Below are positions 1 through 6,720 of a stretch of 13,146 nucleotides of DNA, one piece after another. The stretch comes from an uncultured archaeon (GTDB taxonomy: Archaea; Halobacteriota; Methanosarcinia; Methanosarcinales; Methanoperedenaceae): contig CABMIA010000016.1 in assembly GCA_902386085.1 (NCBI GenBank), positions 1 to 13,146 on the forward strand, read 5' to 3'. The first letter of the stretch is position 1. Every line of letters starts with the position of its first letter. A program made the position numbers and the translations under genes. A model generated the notes under the pieces. That model was not told the DNA's origin. It did not search any database and was given only the letters and a program-made list of their open reading frames with translations.

Positions 1-8
1 ACACAAAT

Positions 9-59
9 TTTTATATACTATTATACACTGGGTGTAAAGTAATAAGAACAAGCTGGTGA
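9..59 (+). promoter_or_regulatory. Promoter, dyad and Shine-Dalgarno for the metal-handling genes
   Basis: An archaeal-type TATA box (TTTATATA, 10-17) is followed by a perfect 5-bp dyad with a 3-nt spacer (TACAC at 24-28, GTGTA at 32-36). The dyad lies between the TATA box and the expected transcription start near position 40. A GGTGA Shine-Dalgarno motif at 55-59 sits 4 nt before the ATG at 64. The order TATA, dyad, ribosome site is seen directly. That the dyad binds a metal-responsive repressor is inference from its position and the HMA-type genes downstream. Confidence 0.5.
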
Positions 60-63
60 AATT

Positions 64-206
64 ATGACCGAAGCCATAATAAAGATAGAAGGAATGATAT
101 TCGTGTCCATCTTGAGTATGATAGTTCCGGCATCCATCTGGCCAAGCATAATGGAAAAAACCTGACTATTTCGAAAGTATCATATACAATCAAAAAAATT
201 TTATGA
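64..206 (+). pseudogene. Decayed small HMA-type metal chaperone (CopZ-like remnant)
   Basis: From the ATG at 64, which has the good Shine-Dalgarno at 55-59, the frame reads MTEAIIKIEGM, a typical opening of an HMA (heavy-metal-associated, ferredoxin-like fold) protein. Where the MTCxxC metal site should follow, the codons give MIFVSI and the frame stops at 163-165. In the third frame, open from 96 to the TGA at 204-206, the text ends NGKNLTISKVSYTIKKIL, which resembles the second half of an HMA domain. That TGA overlaps the ATG of the next gene (203) as ATGA, a usual sign of translational coupling. The simplest reading is a 60-70 residue copper chaperone that lost its cysteines, suffered an internal deletion and shifted frame. 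The alternative is that 64-165 (33 codons) is a leader peptide and the resemblance is chance. A homology search was not possible here. Confidence 0.4.
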
Positions 207-1537
207 AATACTTAAAAAAGATATTTAAAGCTAAAGGCATGACTTGCAGCAATTGCGAGAAGATCATTACAAAGCAAGTTAAAAAGATAAAAGGTGTAAA
301 GAAAGTTGACGTTGATTATGCAACAGAAGAAGTGCAGGTAATATACGATTCTAACAAAACAAGTTATGATAAAATAAAAAAAGCGATCGAATCAGAAGGC
401 TATACCTGCGAAGAAGATCCCGGAACCGGAAACTTTCCAGTGTGGGGCTGGATACTGAGTGTTATAGGCATCATAGTAGTCGGATATTTTGCTCTTCAAT
501 ATTCGGAAACAATAGAATTGCCACAGATCAGCCAGAATATGAGCTATGGCTTGCTGTTCATTGTGGGACTGCTGACCGGTCTCCATTGTATAAGCATGTG
601 TGGCGGATTTGTAGTTTCTTATTCCGCAAAAGGTTTAACTGAAGGAAAAAAGCCGCACGATCTGCATCTCGCTTATGCCATAGGAAAAATTCTATCATAC
701 ACCATAATCGGTGCCACCTTCGGCCTTCTGGGTAGCATAATTGCCTTTACCCCCATGATGCGTGGCATAGCGGGAATTCTTGCAGGACTGTTCCTGTTGC
801 TGTTCGGCCTGAAAATGCTCAATATTTTCCCGGTATTGAGAAAGATACAGTTCAAAACTCCCGGATTCATCTCGAAATTCACTGGCGGGCAACAGAAGAA
901 CCAGGCTAATCCATTGATAATCGGCCTGCTCAACGGCCTCATGATCGCCTGCGGTCCACTTCAGGCAATATACGTAATGGCCGCAGGAACAGGAAGCGTG
1001 CTGGAAGGGGCGAAGCTATTATTTATATTCGCCATAGGCACACTTCCGGTCATGCTCTCCTTCGGCTACATAACAAGTTTTTTAGGAGCAAAGGCAACAC
1101 ACACAATACTGAAGTTTTCCGGAGTAATCGTGATCGTACTTGGATTGTTCATGTTGAACAATGGCCTTGTATTGACAGGGTCAGGATATGATCTCAAGGC
1201 AATGGTAGGCACGGCCTTTGCAAGCGAGAACATTGACAATCCATCACAGCAGCAGGACGCAGAAGTTTCCAATGACTATCAGGTAATAAGGATGGAAGTC
1301 AATCGTTATGGCTTTGAACCGGATACCTTCGTTTTGAAAAAAGGAGTCCCGGTCAAATGGATAATTGACGGGAAAGAGCTGACTGGTTGTAATAGTGCGA
1401 TCCAGGTGCCAAAACTTGGTTTGAAATTCCGTATCAGGAGTGGGGAACAGACCATCGAATTCACGCCAAAGGAAGCCGGCACGATAAGATGGAGCTGCTG
1501 GATGGGTATGATACCTGGCAGTTTCATTGTGAAATGA
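203..1537 (+). CDS. HMA - DsbD/UreH-like membrane domain - cupredoxin-like fusion protein (probable copper handling)
   Basis: This 444-residue protein has three parts. Residues 1-70 are an HMA domain with the metal site GMTCSNC (C15, C18). Residues about 80-325 form a polytopic membrane domain of the DsbD_2 / UreH-like 'sulfite exporter TauE/SafE' type, with hydrophobic segments near 80-98, 114-140, 156-182, 187-207, 236-262, 270-292 and 302-325, conserved cysteines in GLHCISMCGG (C129, C133) and a CGP at 250-252. Residues about 360-444 are a cupredoxin-like beta domain with C396 in GCNSAI and C432 in SCWMGM, candidate copper ligands with the neighbouring methionines. Proteins of this architecture are usually annotated as TauE/SafE family. 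The metal sites at both ends argue for copper (or silver) capture and transfer across the membrane rather than sulfite export; this is inference. The ATG at 203 lacks its own Shine-Dalgarno and overlaps the stop of the preceding degenerate frame as ATGA. The stop is TGA. Confidence 0.85.
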   Translation: MKYLKKIFKAKGMTCSNCEKIITKQVKKIKGVKKVDVDYATEEVQVIYDSNKTSYDKIKKAIESEGYTCEEDPGTGNFPVWGWILSVIGIIVVGYFALQYSETIELPQISQNMSYGLLFIVGLLTGLHCISMCGGFVVSYSAKGLTEGKKPHDLHLAYAIGKILSYTIIGATFGLLGSIIAFTPMMRGIAGILAGLFLLLFGLKMLNIFPVLRKIQFKTPGFISKFTGGQQKNQANPLIIGLLNGLMIACGPLQAIYVMAAGTGSVLEGAKLLFIFAIGTLPVMLSFGYITSFLGAKATHTILKFSGVIVIVLGLFMLNNGLVLTGSGYDLKAMVGTAFASENIDNPSQQQDAEVSNDYQVIRMEVNRYGFEPDTFVLKKGVPVKWIIDGKELTGCNSAIQVPKLGLKFRIRSGEQTIEFTPKEAGTIRWSCWMGMIPGSFIVK

Positions 1538-1690
1538 TGCCTAACTATTATTCATTAATATATATTATATTTAATGGTCATCTTAATATATGGCTTCGTG
1601 TCATTGATGAAATAACAATATACAACAAGTGCAAATTCAATTAATAAAATAGTGTTCAGGCAAAGGATGTATAGACAAGCATTTATGTTT

Positions 1691-1718
1691 GGATATTACA
1701 GCCAAAATGGGAATATCC
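1691..1718. repeat. Inverted repeat upstream of the sensor kinase
   Basis: A perfect 7-bp inverted repeat (GGATATT at 1691-1697, AATATCC at 1712-1718) with a 14-nt loop lies about 60 nt before the kinase ATG, in the 214-base AT-rich gap after the copper protein. It could be an operator or a weak hairpin in the leader. The rest of this gap contains AT runs such as those at 1555-1575 and no convincing gene. Confidence 0.25.
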
Positions 1719-1778
1719 GAACCACATTGAGATGCGAATAAGTCAAGTAAATTGCTGCTATTTGACATTGTGAGAGAA

Positions 1779-4700
1779 ATGAAATCAGAAGAAACAGAAA
1801 CACTACGCAATCAGGCTGAAGATGCAAATTCTCTATTGGCATCTATTGTAGAATCTTCGGATGATGCGATTATTGGCAAGACACTGGATGGTACCATTCT
1901 AAGCTGGAGCCTGGGCGCACAGAAGATATACGGATACACGGCCGATGAGGTCACAGATCGCTCTATCTCTATCCTGGTTCCACCAGATAAAACGGATGAA
2001 GTTCCCCAACTCCTGGAAATAATAAGACAGGGAGAGCGTATCGAACACTACGAAACCGTGCGTACGAGAAAAGATGGCAAACAAATCGATGTCTCTCTAA
2101 CCATTTCTCCAATCAGGGATTCAACTGGCAAGATCATCGGTGCCTCAACGATTGCACGGGACATTACAGAGCATAGGCAGGCCGAAGAAGCGATACGTGA
2201 ATCTGAAGAACGCTACCGCAGCCTTGTTGAAAGTGCGAATGATATTATTGCCACGGTCTCCCCGGACGGTATAATCATCTCCCTGAATCCTGCATTTGAA
2301 AGAATCACGGGCTGGGCTCGCGAGGAGTGGATAGGCAAAAGCTTCCCGCCTCTCATCCATCCCGATGATTTACCTGAAGCTTCGGAGGTCTTTCAACATA
2401 CAATGAACGGGAAGACAATGCCGGGTTCTGAGTTGCGCCTCCTTGCAAGCTCCGGCGGCTACATAGATGTGGAATACGTGACAACACCGCTATTCAAGAA
2501 TGGGGAAGTGATCGGTAATTTAAACATCGTTCGCGATATTACAGAGCGCAAGAGAGCGCAGGAAGCTCTGCGCAGGGCGCACGACGAGCTGGAGATACAG
2601 GTAGAAGAACGAACTGCGGAGCTGGCACGCGCTAATGAAGAATTGAAGACTGAAATCGCTGAGCGCAAGCAGGCTGAGGAGGCATTGCGCGTTAGTGAAC
2701 AGCGCTTCCGTACTGCTGTGAAGAACTCAAGTTTTACACTGTCTCAATTCGACCGTGATCTGAAGTATACCTGGATACATAATCCTCACCCGGACTTCGA
2801 TGCCTCTTTGATGATCGGTAAGCGGGGCGAGGAGATAGAAGACTCTGAAGGCATGCGGCGCCTGATCGACCTAAAACGGCGTGTGATGGAGAGCGGTGAG
2901 GGCATCCGTGAGGAAATTTCCTTCAGCCGAAGCGATGGCGTACAAACCTATGATACCACCATTGAACCGCTTTTCGATGATACAGGTGCTATCATTGGAG
3001 GCATTACCTCTGCCTTAGACATTACCGGACGCAAGCGGATGGAGGAGGCGCTGCGGGAGAGCGAGCAGAAGTTCATGAAGGTATTCCAGGGAAATGCCGC
3101 CGCGATTGCATTAACACGCCTTCGTGATGGGCGCATCGTCGACGTGAACGAAAAATGGCAGGAGGTCTTCGGCATCTCCCGCGAGGATGTCATCGGTCGA
3201 ACGACCGTGGATAATATTACAGTATGGCAGAATCCTGAAGAACGGACGCAGGCAATCCGCGACCTTAAGAAGCACGGCTCATTCCGAAATCGGGAGTACG
3301 GGTTTTTCAGAAAAAACGGTGAGGCGTGGACTGCACTCATGTCATCTGAAGTCATCCAGTTGGAGGGGGAGCCGGTTATCCTCAGTTCCTTGATTGACAT
3401 CACCGAGCGCAAGCGGGCGGAGGAGGCCCTTAAGGAGGCACACCAGCGGCTAAATCTGCACGTGAATAACTCGCCGCTGGCAGTTGTCGAATGGGACGGT
3501 GACTTCCACATCACCCGCTGGTCCGGCGAGGCTGAAAAAGTATTCGGGTGGGTGGCTAATGAAGTCCTAGGCAAGCGGATTGACGAACTGCCCCTGGTAT
3601 ATCATGAGGACATCCCCGGCGTAAACCTTTTGATGGCCGACATGCTTTCGGGCAAGCGACCCAGCAATGTCAATAAGAATCGCAATGTCCGCAAGGATGG
3701 CACGATCATCCATTGCGAGTGGTACAACACAGCAATCCAGGACGCCTCCGGCCGGCTTATTTCGGTGCTTTCCCAGGTATTGGAGGTGACCGAACGCAAG
3801 CATATGGAGGAGGCACTGCGCAAAGTGCACGATGAGTTAGAACTGCATGTGCAGGAACGGACAGGAGAACTGGAAGAAGCCAATAAACAGATCCGGGAGT
3901 GGGCTTCCAGGCTGAAAGAAGCCAACACATCCTTACGGGAAGAGATCAAAGAGCGAAAGCGTGCCGAGGAGAAAATAAAAGAGCAAGCTGCGCTTCTTGA
4001 TAAAGCCCGGGATGCCATCGCAGTAAGGGATTTAGAACACCGCCTCATCTACTGGAATAAAGGTGCACAGCAAATGTATGGATGGACGTCAGAAGAAGTC
4101 ATGGGAAAAAATGCCAATGACCTTCTGTATAAAGAAGAATCATCCAGCCTCATTGAAGCCAAGAATAGCGTCTTTGAGGAAGGTGAGTGGAAGGGTGAGT
4201 TAAGGCAGATAACCAAAAATGGTAAAGAAATCATCGTTGATAGCCGATGGACTCTTGTGCGGGATAACGAAGAAAATCCAAAATCAATACTTATCATAAA
4301 CACTGATATTACTGAAAAGAAAATACTTGAATCGCAGTTATTACGGGCGCAGCGGATGGAGAGCATAGGCACGCTTGCAGGCGGTATAGCACACGACCTC
4401 AACAATATGCTGACTCCGATATTGCTATCATTGCAAATATTAAAACAAAAATTCAAAGATGACGAGAGCCAGAAATTGCTTGCTATTCTTGAGCAGAACT
4501 CCAAGCGCGGGGCTGATTTGATAAAGCAGGTCCTGTCATTTGCACGCGGCGTTGAAGGTGAACGCGCTTATCTTCAGACAAAACATATTATCACCGAAAT
4601 CGAGAAGGTCGCAAAAGAAACATTTCCAAGAAACATTGAAATCAGAACTGACATCCAGAGAGATCTCTATACCATCGCAGGAGATTCTACACAACTGCAC

Positions 4701-5468
4701 CAGGTTATAATGAACCTGTGCGTGAATGCCCGTGATGCTATGCCGGATGGCGGTATCTTAAGTATCGCAGCTTCAAATTTTCCCATCGATGAAAATTATG
4801 CACGGATGCATGCCGAAGCTAAAGTCGGTTTTTACATTGCCATAGAAGTCTCGGATACCGGAACCGGAATTCCCCCTGAAATACTGGATAGGATTTTTGA
4901 ACCATTCTTCACGACAAAGGAGTTTGGCAAAGGTACGGGCCTTGGTCTTTCAACAGCGCTTGCAATTGTGAAGAGCCACGGCGGATTTATAAATGTGTAC
5001 AGCGAGGTCGGAAAAGGAACGACGTTCAGTGTACATTTGCCAGCGATTAAAAGCGAAATGCAAAATGTAGAGGAGCAGAAACCTGAATTGTTCACAGGAC
5101 ACGGTGAATGGATTCTGGTTGCTGAAGATGAAGAATCGATTCGTGATGTTACTTTCTCGACTTTGGAGAAGAGCGGGTATAAAGTGCTTACGGCTAACGA
5201 TGGGGCAGAAGCTGTAGCATTGTATTCTGAAAATATGGATAAAATCAAAACCATTCTTATGGATCTGATGATGCCGGTAATGGATGGTCCGGCGACCATC
5301 AGGGCGATCCGGAGAGTTAATCCTGAAGCCAAGATTATTGCGGTTAGCGGTTTAGCAGAAAAAGACAGGCTTGCGAAAGTAGAAGGCCTTGCAAACGCAT
5401 TTTTGGCAAAACCTTACACTGCTGAGAGATTGTTGGAAACTATGCACGATGTTTTAAATGCGAAATAG
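1779..5468 (+). CDS. Soluble hybrid sensor histidine kinase with six PAS domains and a receiver
   Basis: From the ATG at 1779 the protein is 1229 residues. I preferred this start because GTGAGAG lies just upstream; a TTG at 1752 and a GTG at 1770 are in-frame alternatives. Domains in order: PAS1 about 18-131, PAS2 142-256, coiled coil 260-303, PAS3 307-415, PAS4 425-542, PAS5 555-672, coiled coil 675-733, PAS6 738-845. Then come HisKA (AGGIAHDLNN, phosphoacceptor H872), HATPase with N box (N979, N983), G1 box DTGTG (D1026), FEPFF (1040-1044) and GTGLGLS, and a C-terminal receiver about 1110-1228 with acidic pair E1116/D1117, phosphoacceptor D1162 and conserved K1211. There is no signal peptide or membrane segment, so it should be cytoplasmic. 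Many PAS sections end in the usual DITERK-type motif. The output may be a separate partner, since no DNA-binding or other effector domain is present and no response regulator lies next to it. The ligands of the PAS domains cannot be read from sequence. The stop is TAG. Confidence 0.9.
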   Translation: MKSEETETLRNQAEDANSLLASIVESSDDAIIGKTLDGTILSWSLGAQKIYGYTADEVTDRSISILVPPDKTDEVPQLLEIIRQGERIEHYETVRTRKDGKQIDVSLTISPIRDSTGKIIGASTIARDITEHRQAEEAIRESEERYRSLVESANDIIATVSPDGIIISLNPAFERITGWAREEWIGKSFPPLIHPDDLPEASEVFQHTMNGKTMPGSELRLLASSGGYIDVEYVTTPLFKNGEVIGNLNIVRDITERKRAQEALRRAHDELEIQVEERTAELARANEELKTEIAERKQAEEALRVSEQRFRTAVKNSSFTLSQFDRDLKYTWIHNPHPDFDASLMIGKRGEEIEDSEGMRRLIDLKRRVMESGEGIREEISFSRSDGVQTYDTTIEPLFDDTGAIIGGITSALDITGRKRMEEALRESEQKFMKVFQGNAAAIALTRLRDGRIVDVNEKWQEVFGISREDVIGRTTVDNITVWQNPEERTQAIRDLKKHGSFRNREYGFFRKNGEAWTALMSSEVIQLEGEPVILSSLIDITERKRAEEALKEAHQRLNLHVNNSPLAVVEWDGDFHITRWSGEAEKVFGWVANEVLGKRIDELPLVYHEDIPGVNLLMADMLSGKRPSNVNKNRNVRKDGTIIHCEWYNTAIQDASGRLISVLSQVLEVTERKHMEEALRKVHDELELHVQERTGELEEANKQIREWASRLKEANTSLREEIKERKRAEEKIKEQAALLDKARDAIAVRDLEHRLIYWNKGAQQMYGWTSEEVMGKNANDLLYKEESSSLIEAKNSVFEEGEWKGELRQITKNGKEIIVDSRWTLVRDNEENPKSILIINTDITEKKILESQLLRAQRMESIGTLAGGIAHDLNNMLTPILLSLQILKQKFKDDESQKLLAILEQNSKRGADLIKQVLSFARGVEGERAYLQTKHIITEIEKVAKETFPRNIEIRTDIQRDLYTIAGDSTQLHQVIMNLCVNARDAMPDGGILSIAASNFPIDENYARMHAEAKVGFYIAIEVSDTGTGIPPEILDRIFEPFFTTKEFGKGTGLGLSTALAIVKSHGGFINVYSEVGKGTTFSVHLPAIKSEMQNVEEQKPELFTGHGEWILVAEDEESIRDVTFSTLEKSGYKVLTANDGAEAVALYSENMDKIKTILMDLMMPVMDGPATIRAIRRVNPEAKIIAVSGLAEKDRLAKVEGLANAFLAKPYTAERLLETMHDVLNAK
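2553..2687 (+). repeat. First PAC-linked coiled-coil module inside the kinase
   Basis: This part encodes a heptad-rich stretch with HDELE, then an ERTAELARAN segment. A related stretch recurs at 3801-3977 (HDELE, then ERTGELEEAN). The two are similar in DNA and protein, which suggests duplication of a PAS-plus-coil unit within the gene. They probably act as signalling helices between sensory blocks. Confidence 0.6.
3801..3977 (+). repeat. Second PAC-linked coiled-coil module inside the kinase
   Basis: This is the partner of the module at 2553-2687. It shares the HDELE and QERTGELEEAN-type text but carries an extra helical stretch (KQIREWASRLKEANTSL) before the next ERKRAEE linker. It precedes PAS6 and the catalytic core, the place where a signalling helix would pass conformational change to HisKA. 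Confidence 0.6.
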
Positions 5469-5942
5469 GGGTTTTCAGAATATAAAATCCTTCCGTTTTT
5501 CAACACTCCGGCTCATGTGCATGGATAACTTATAGAGCAGCGGACTTTCAGACCGGCTCCAAGCTCAGACAAAATTAAAAATTAATAATGGGGATTGCGC
5601 CCTCTGTGCCGGGATTGGAAGCCGGCGCAGGGACGGGCGCGATAACCCCACTCCCTTTTTTCTCATCATTGACAAAATGTACTCATGTTTTCATATTATA
5701 TAAAACTTTCTAATCCATCCATTCATTTTTAAACTATATGTAAAAGACTTGAAAAATAGAAAATGGATAACAATGATTGGAAGGAGTTTCACAGATACGA
5801 ATTGATGCGAAATGAAAAGATAACTGGAATTGTGCCTTGTTCGATAGGCTTTAAGTTGAATTTTTCATTTTTATTATGAAAAGCCTGCACTCAATGACTG
5901 CTGCAGAAGAGGTCAAGGATCAAGGTGCAACTATTTTAAGGT
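5469..5942. other. Gene-poor 474-base stretch after the kinase
   Basis: This gap holds a strong hairpin with a T tract (5589-5661, listed separately), an AT-rich stretch with TATA-like text around 5696-5703 and 5732-5738, and a 38-codon frame at 5763-5879 (MDNNDWKEFHRYELM at its start). The stop of that frame overlaps an ATG at 5876 as ATGA, and the second frame runs 46 codons to 6016, into the antisense of the zinc-ribbon gene. Neither frame has a Shine-Dalgarno or a recognisable motif. I regard them as unproven, possibly remnants. Confidence 0.4.
5589..5661 (+). terminator. Long GC-rich hairpin followed by a T tract (terminator or structured RNA)
   Basis: Three nested pairings are visible: TGGGG (5589-5593) with CCCCA (5646-5650); GCGCCC (5597-5602) with GGGCGC (5635-5640); and CTGTGCCGG (5604-5612) with CCGGCGCAG (5622-5630, one G-U pair) around a 9-nt loop. 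A run of six T follows at 5656-5661. The 3' T tract fits a terminator for the kinase transcript, although it lies 120 nt past the stop codon. The size and layered stem also fit a small structured RNA or a short dispersed element. The stem is GC-rich in otherwise AT-rich DNA. Confidence 0.5.
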
Positions 5943-6164
5943 TTATAATCGAATCATTTCAGCGATTCTATTCCCGCAGAAGCCGCATTGAAAAAGCCTC
6001 GCATTTCCAATTTTGAAATATTGCATCATATGACCGCATTTTTTACAAAATGTCGTGCCGCCGTTCGCTTTCATGGTATCAATTGCCTGCCTTATAGACT
6101 GCAATTGATCATCCTGTTCTTTGTCAAGATACATCAGGTCTTCATCTGTAAATGTGATCGGCAT
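5943..6164 (-). CDS. Small zinc-ribbon protein, function unknown
   Basis: This is a 73-residue protein. Residues 7-33 are a charged, probably helical segment. Residues 38-67 carry two CxxCG knuckles (C40/C43 and C60/C63) 17 residues apart, the pattern of a rubredoxin-like or transcription-factor-like zinc ribbon; a short aromatic/hydrophobic strand lies between them. Such small zinc ribbons in archaea are often nucleic-acid or protein binding, but no specific family is recognised. The ATG at 6164-6162 is preceded by AAAAAGGA about 11 nt away, a weak ribosome site. Another frame upstream on the same strand (6244-6134) overlaps the start out of frame. The zinc knuckles make this strand far more credible than the open frames on the plus strand across the same bases. 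Confidence 0.7.
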   Translation of the reverse strand: MPITFTDEDLMYLDKEQDDQLQSIRQAIDTMKANGGTTFCKKCGHMMQYFKIGNARLFQCGFCGNRIAEMIRL

Positions 6165-6533
6165 TTTGTATTATATCCTTTTTCTTTGAGCTTTGCTTTA
6201 TTAATTATATCGCAGGTGGCTATAATATCTCGCATCAATTTCATATTCTTCTTAACATAAATATTCTTAAAAATACGATAAGGCGAATTATCTCAACCGT
6301 ATTCGAAACTAATTTTCTATTCCGATATTGGCTAAGACAAAAATCGAAGGAGGAAACACCATTTTCCTATCAAAAAGACCAGGAAAATAATTTGAACCCA
6401 TATCTTTTTTAAGTAGTAATGTAATTTAGGCGAGTGTTCCTACCATATTACAGTCCTAAAAAAAGGGTAAAATATTGTCCTTTTCCGAACGTGTAATACG
6501 GATCAGGATATTCAGGGAATGCCTCACTGGCTT
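6165..6533. other. Intergenic region between the zinc-ribbon gene and tRNA-Gly
   Basis: No convincing gene is seen in these 369 bases. On the minus strand, 6244-6134 is open for 36 codons (MKLMRDIIATCDIINKAKLK at its start) and overlaps the zinc-ribbon start in another frame. On the plus strand a short hairpin (AGGAAA 6351-6356 with TTTCCT 6363-6368) follows a GGAGG at 6349-6353 that has no start codon after it. AAAATATT at 6470-6477 could be the TATA box of the tRNA transcript. Confidence 0.35.
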
Positions 6534-6605
6534 GCGCCGGTAGTGTAGCGGTTATCACTGAGCGTTGCCAACGCTTAAACTCGGGTTCAATTCCCGACCG
6601 GCGAA
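6534..6605 (+). tRNA. tRNA-Gly (anticodon GCC)
   Basis: The cloverleaf is complete: acceptor 5' strand GCGCCGG (6534-6540), T8, D arm GTGT/TCAC with loop AGCGGTTA, anticodon stem GAGCG/CGCTT with loop TTGCCAA (anticodon GCC, read as glycine), short variable loop AAAC, T arm TCGGG/CCCGA with loop TTCAATT, and acceptor 3' strand CCGGCGA with A as the discriminator. CCA is not encoded. In this register, position 1 (G) faces A72 instead of the usual C72. Shifting the register by one restores seven acceptor pairs but breaks the T8 and the 5-bp T stem. A T-rich tract at 6617-6630 may end the transcript. Confidence 0.93.
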
Positions 6606-6691
6606 TTATTATTGTTCTATTATTTTTTCAGGAATCACAGGAAATTCCATAGCGCGGAAAAGAAAACACTGTATAGTCCCTTGGAAATGTA

Positions 6692-6720
6692 TTTTATATT
6701 GAAGTTCCATGTAGCATCCC
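6692..6720 (+). promoter_or_regulatory. TATA box of a probably leaderless metG transcript
   Basis: TTTTATATT at 6692-6700 is centred about 25 nt before the metG ATG at 6721, where an archaeal transcript would start. No Shine-Dalgarno motif lies in the gap. The simplest reading is a leaderless mRNA beginning at or next to the start codon. Confidence 0.55.

Noticed and set aside
2948..3574. 208-codon open frame on the minus strand
   Set aside because: It lies wholly within the PAS3-PAS5 part of the kinase. Its Ser/Arg-rich translation is the typical reverse shadow of a GC-richer coding strand and shows no motif.
5988..6260. 90-codon plus-strand open frame
   Set aside because: It is antisense to the zinc-ribbon gene; the translation has no motif, whereas the minus strand has two CxxCG knuckles.
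6315..6390. Short plus-strand frame reading AKTKIEGGNTIFLSKRPGK after a TTG
   Set aside because: Only about 20 codons, no start signals and stops on both sides; probably chance.
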